Shown here piece by piece: positions 5,252 to 7,005 of a DNA stretch of 7,005 nucleotides. This stretch comes from a bacterium (GTDB taxonomy: Bacteria > Patescibacteriota > Patescibacteriia > Patescibacteriales > GWE2-39-37), in contig JAJYMT010000001.1 of assembly GCA_021786695.1 (NCBI GenBank), positions 1-7,005 on the forward strand. The letters are read 5' to 3'. Below the pieces are notes generated by a model. The model did no database searches. It worked only from the letters and a program-made list of their open reading frames with translations, and was not told the origin of the DNA. The position numbers were made by a program, and so were the translations under genes. How positions within the stretch are numbered: the stretch's first letter is position 1; the number at the start of each line of letters is the position of its first letter.

Positions 5252-5353
5252 AATTTTGAATTTCAAATTTTGATTGAATTTCTAATTACTTAATTTTGAA
5301 AAATTCAATCATTAAAGCATTCAAAATTGATTCAAAATTCATCATTCAAAATT
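5252..5353. repeat. AT-rich spacer with direct and inverted ATTCAAAATT repeats
   Basis: Three exact copies of ATTCAAAATT occur at 5319-5328, 5330-5339 and 5344-5353, at 11- and 14-bp steps. An exact inverted copy lies at 5252-5261 and a near copy at 5292-5301. The spacer between tmk-dut and thyX is almost pure A/T, in sharp contrast to the GC-rich genes around it. The 11-bp step puts two copies on the same helix face, which would suit a regulator site. Slippage-expanded filler is the simpler alternative. I found no convincing promoter in it. Confidence 0.55.
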
Positions 5354-5355
5354 TT

Positions 5356-6534
5356 TTAGAATTTACCCGTGCTCCCAAACCCCCCATCGCCTCTGGCGGT
5401 GGCATCATCGATCGTTTCCTCGGAAATGTCCGGCAATTCGATCCGCTGGATGATCAGCTGCGCGACCTTCTGGCCGGGCGCGATGTGATAGATATCCTGG
5501 CTAAGGTTTACCAGCGTTATTTTGACTTCACCGCGGTAACCGGCATCGATCACGCCGGCCAAAGTGTGGAGGCCGTCTTTGGCAATACCGCTTTTGTCCC
5601 AGACCAGGCCGACGAACCCTTCCGGTACGGCCAACTTGATGCCGGTCTGTACCAGCATCCGCTCGCCGGGCAAGAGGGAATAGAAGTCGGAAGAATACAG
5701 ATCCAGGCCGGCGTCGGTTGCGTGGCCCCGCGTCGGCAGCTTAGCGTCGGGCGACAGACGCTCGATTTTCAGTTTGAATTTTTCTTTTTCCGCATGAATT
5801 TGCCGGTCGTGGAGTTCTTTGAAGTTCGGCGCGTGCGCTACCGCCGGAACGCCCAGGAGGCGGGATACTTGCAGCCAGACCATGCCTGCGATCTCTTCAC
5901 GCGACATAATCTCGCCCGCGCGAGTGCATTCGATCAAAGAAAAGCCGGGAAAGGTCTTGGCGATTTCCAGGTAGACCCTTTCCGCGTTGCGCAGATGTTC
6001 GAGGTCCGCCTCGTGGATATCTCGCTTCTCTCCGCCGACGTACTCCCGGTCGCCTTTTTTATCGACCAGCCGTTGCGCCACCGCCGCATCGACATGGAGT
6101 ATCAAATTAAGATCCGGCCTGGGGATATTGAACAGGCCGTATTCCAGTTTGTCTAGCCAGTCAAAATATGATTTGCGTTCGAGCGGGTTGGCAATCTTTC
6201 CTCCCTGGTGTCCCATATTGGCCGTGACATACCTGTTCGAAATCACGATTTTCCCCTCGTCAAGCCACTTCCTGATCTGGAAGCTGGCGTCATAGCGATC
6301 GGCCGCGTAAAGAATCGAGGCGCGGTAAGGTCCGACCTCCTCGGCCGTGCCGTACCGGCCGTTCAGATACTCCTCGACCAGGCCGGCTGATTTTTTTCCG
6401 TATTGCGGAAAATCGGCCACCTCCGCCGCGAAGCCGGCCGCGCGCAGGCGGCTGGCCAAGAACTCGGTCTGGGTCGCCTTGCCGCTGCCGTCCGTCCCGT
6501 CGATCACTATGAATTTTCCCGTTGGTTTTATCAT
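5356..6534 (-). CDS. Thymidylate kinase-dUTPase fusion protein, 392 aa
   Basis: The N-terminal half (about 1-225) is thymidylate kinase, making dTDP from dTMP and ATP. It has a P-loop at 13-20 (GTDGSGKA), DFPQYG (41-46), ADRYD (78-82) and SNRYVTAN (99-106), with a lid region near 155-180. The C-terminal half (about 252-392) is a trimer-type dUTPase, making dUMP from dUTP. All five motifs are present: ATDAGLDL (272-279), DKSGIA (313-318), GVIDAGYRGE (327-336, catalytic D330 and Y333), APGQKVAQ (352-359) and RGDGGFGSTG (381-390). A charged helical linker at about 236-251 joins them. Both halves look intact, and there is no frameshift at the junction. The P-loop ends KAT where KTT is usual. The start ATG overlaps the stop of a 13-codon upstream ORF (ATGA) and has no ribosome site of its own, so coupled translation is likely. 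Confidence 0.95.
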   Translation of the reverse strand: MIKPTGKFIVIDGTDGSGKATQTEFLASRLRAAGFAAEVADFPQYGKKSAGLVEEYLNGRYGTAEEVGPYRASILYAADRYDASFQIRKWLDEGKIVISNRYVTANMGHQGGKIANPLERKSYFDWLDKLEYGLFNIPRPDLNLILHVDAAVAQRLVDKKGDREYVGGEKRDIHEADLEHLRNAERVYLEIAKTFPGFSLIECTRAGEIMSREEIAGMVWLQVSRLLGVPAVAHAPNFKELHDRQIHAEKEKFKLKIERLSPDAKLPTRGHATDAGLDLYSSDFYSLLPGERMLVQTGIKLAVPEGFVGLVWDKSGIAKDGLHTLAGVIDAGYRGEVKITLVNLSQDIYHIAPGQKVAQLIIQRIELPDISEETIDDATARGDGGFGSTGKF

Positions 6535-6572
6535 GCGGGGATATTTTTAGACAACAAAAGTCCGATTATCAT
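6531..6572 (-). CDS. 13-codon upstream ORF coupled to tmk-dut
   Basis: ATG at 6572-6570 opens MIIGLLLSKNIPA and stops at TGA 6533-6531, which overlaps the tmk-dut ATG at 6534-6532. It has an ideal ribosome site, AAGGAGG at 6585-6579, 6 nt upstream, whereas tmk-dut has none. The likely role is to load ribosomes that then reinitiate on tmk-dut. The peptide itself may have no function; it is hydrophobic at residues 2-7 only. The frame is too short to show codon bias, so the support is the site, the spacing and the stop-start overlap. Confidence 0.5.
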   Translation of the reverse strand: MIIGLLLSKNIPA

Positions 6573-6583
6573 GTCGGACCTCC
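6556..6583 (-). promoter_or_regulatory. Hairpin hiding the ribosome site of the upstream ORF
   Basis: In the minus-strand RNA, 6579-6574 pairs with 6565-6560 over six Watson-Crick pairs. The stem can extend by four more pairs in which UUUU (6559-6556) pairs with GGAG (6583-6580), three of them G-U. This covers most of the AAGGAGG site and leaves the AUG (6572-6570) in the 8-nt loop. It could be a temperature- or ligand-sensitive translation switch resembling a fourU thermometer with reversed order. The alternative is a weak terminator, since the six-pair stem is followed by UUUU. Confidence 0.4.
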
Positions 6584-6604
6584 TTGTATGAATTTTAAAA
6601 TTTT

Positions 6605-7005
6605 TTATGACCTTAGGACAATCTTGTCGATCTGCCGGTATAGATCATCGATGCTTCCGTTGTTGTCGATTTCCAAATCGGCTTGGGCCATCACCGCCGG
6701 GATTTCCAGATCGGCCTCTTTTTGGTGATCCTCAACGAATTGTTCAAAGGTTTTGTTCTTATCATCCTCGTTTTCGCCCCGTTCGGTCAGCCGTCGGTAC
6801 CTGGTTTTCACGTCTACGGTAATGCGAACCAGGATGAAACCATCAATCTGCCGTAAGTATTTGATGTCCGCGAAACGTCTTACTCCTTCCACCACGATTA
6901 ATTGATGCGGATCATTTTGCACGTCGCTGGCGATCACTTTAGCCAGCAGGTCTTCGCCGAAATTTTGCCGCAGGACGGTAGAAACCAACTGCATATTTTC
7001 ACGGC
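6605..7005 (-). CDS. P-loop nucleotide kinase, C-terminal part, cut by the window edge
   Basis: About 132 residues are visible; the frame is open to the window edge, so the P-loop half is missing. The earliest residues (REN then MQLVSTVLRQNFG) match the R-x-N-(L/M)-Q region after the P-loop in nucleoside monophosphate kinase-like and dephospho-CoA kinase-like (UPF0200-type) proteins. IVVEGVRRFADI is the conserved strand with the V-x-G-x-R motif. RYRRLTERGENEDD followed by FEQFVEDHQKE is the lid, and MAQADLEIDNNGSIDDLY is the usual C-terminal nucleotide-site strand and helix. The ATG at 6994 is internal, not the start. Its place directly upstream of tmk-dut suggests a nucleotide or deoxynucleotide kinase, but the family also includes dephospho-CoA kinases and proteins of unknown substrate, so I assign no symbol. 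Confidence 0.75.
   Translation of the reverse strand, partial: RENMQLVSTVLRQNFGEDLLAKVIASDVQNDPHQLIVVEGVRRFADIKYLRQIDGFILVRITVDVKTRYRRLTERGENEDDKNKTFEQFVEDHQKEADLEIPAVMAQADLEIDNNGSIDDLYRQIDKIVLRS

Noticed and set aside
5296..6156. 286-codon plus-strand frame antisense to tmk-dut
   Set aside because: It starts in the AT-rich repeat spacer without a ribosome site and lies opposite an unambiguous dUTPase/Tmk coding sequence.
1..7005. CRISPR array, tRNA or rRNA genes, transposase genes, phage or defence modules
   Set aside because: I saw no regularly spaced repeats, no cloverleaf with a T-arm GTTCRA signature, no rRNA segments, and no transposase, integrase or nuclease coding sequence on either strand.

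Overview
This window looks like a stretch of a bacterial chromosome. It is probably from a small-genome lineage of the Candidate Phyla Radiation (Patescibacteria) type, but that is an inference from the unusual ThyX, the Tmk-Dut fusion and the many small orphan genes, not from a marker gene. TGA is used as a stop and TGG for Trp, so the ordinary bacterial code applies. Almost everything is on the minus strand. The exception is one small GC-rich gene at 403-780.

Right half, read 7005 to 3165 on the minus strand: this is a dTTP-precursor cluster. It starts with the C-terminal part of a P-loop nucleotide kinase (cut by the window edge). A 13-codon upstream ORF follows, whose stop overlaps the start of a thymidylate kinase-dUTPase fusion (tmk-dut). 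After an AT-rich repeat-bearing spacer comes a double-length ThyX-like thymidylate synthase. Next is a translationally coupled pair: a two-helix membrane protein and a zinc-ribbon protein with a Pro-rich tail. A hairpin terminator at 3131-3154 closes the block. Dut makes dUMP, ThyX would make dTMP and Tmk makes dTDP, so the whole dUTP-to-dTDP route sits on two adjacent polypeptides.

Middle, 3126 to 827 on the minus strand: a good sigma70-type promoter abuts the terminator and drives a leader of about 220 nt. The leader carries an AT-rich hairpin and a 146-bp nested inverted-repeat element. Next come gatB (tRNA-dependent amidotransferase subunit B) and a short relict that encodes a second, diverged GatB C-terminus in another frame. 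The last gene is an unrecognised 143-residue, helix-rich protein.

Left end: two back-to-back sigma70-type promoters lie at about 269-333. One reads right into a 125-residue orphan gene with a strong ribosome site and its own terminator. The other reads left into a roughly 100-nt RNA ending at a clear terminator, beyond which a Cys-rich protein gene with a good ribosome site starts and runs off the window.

The most unusual items are the Tmk-Dut fusion next to a tandem ThyX whose two flavin/dUMP motifs are each half-degenerate, the SD-sequestering hairpin with a 13-codon upstream ORF before tmk-dut, the ghost GatB tail, and the palindromic element in the gatB leader.
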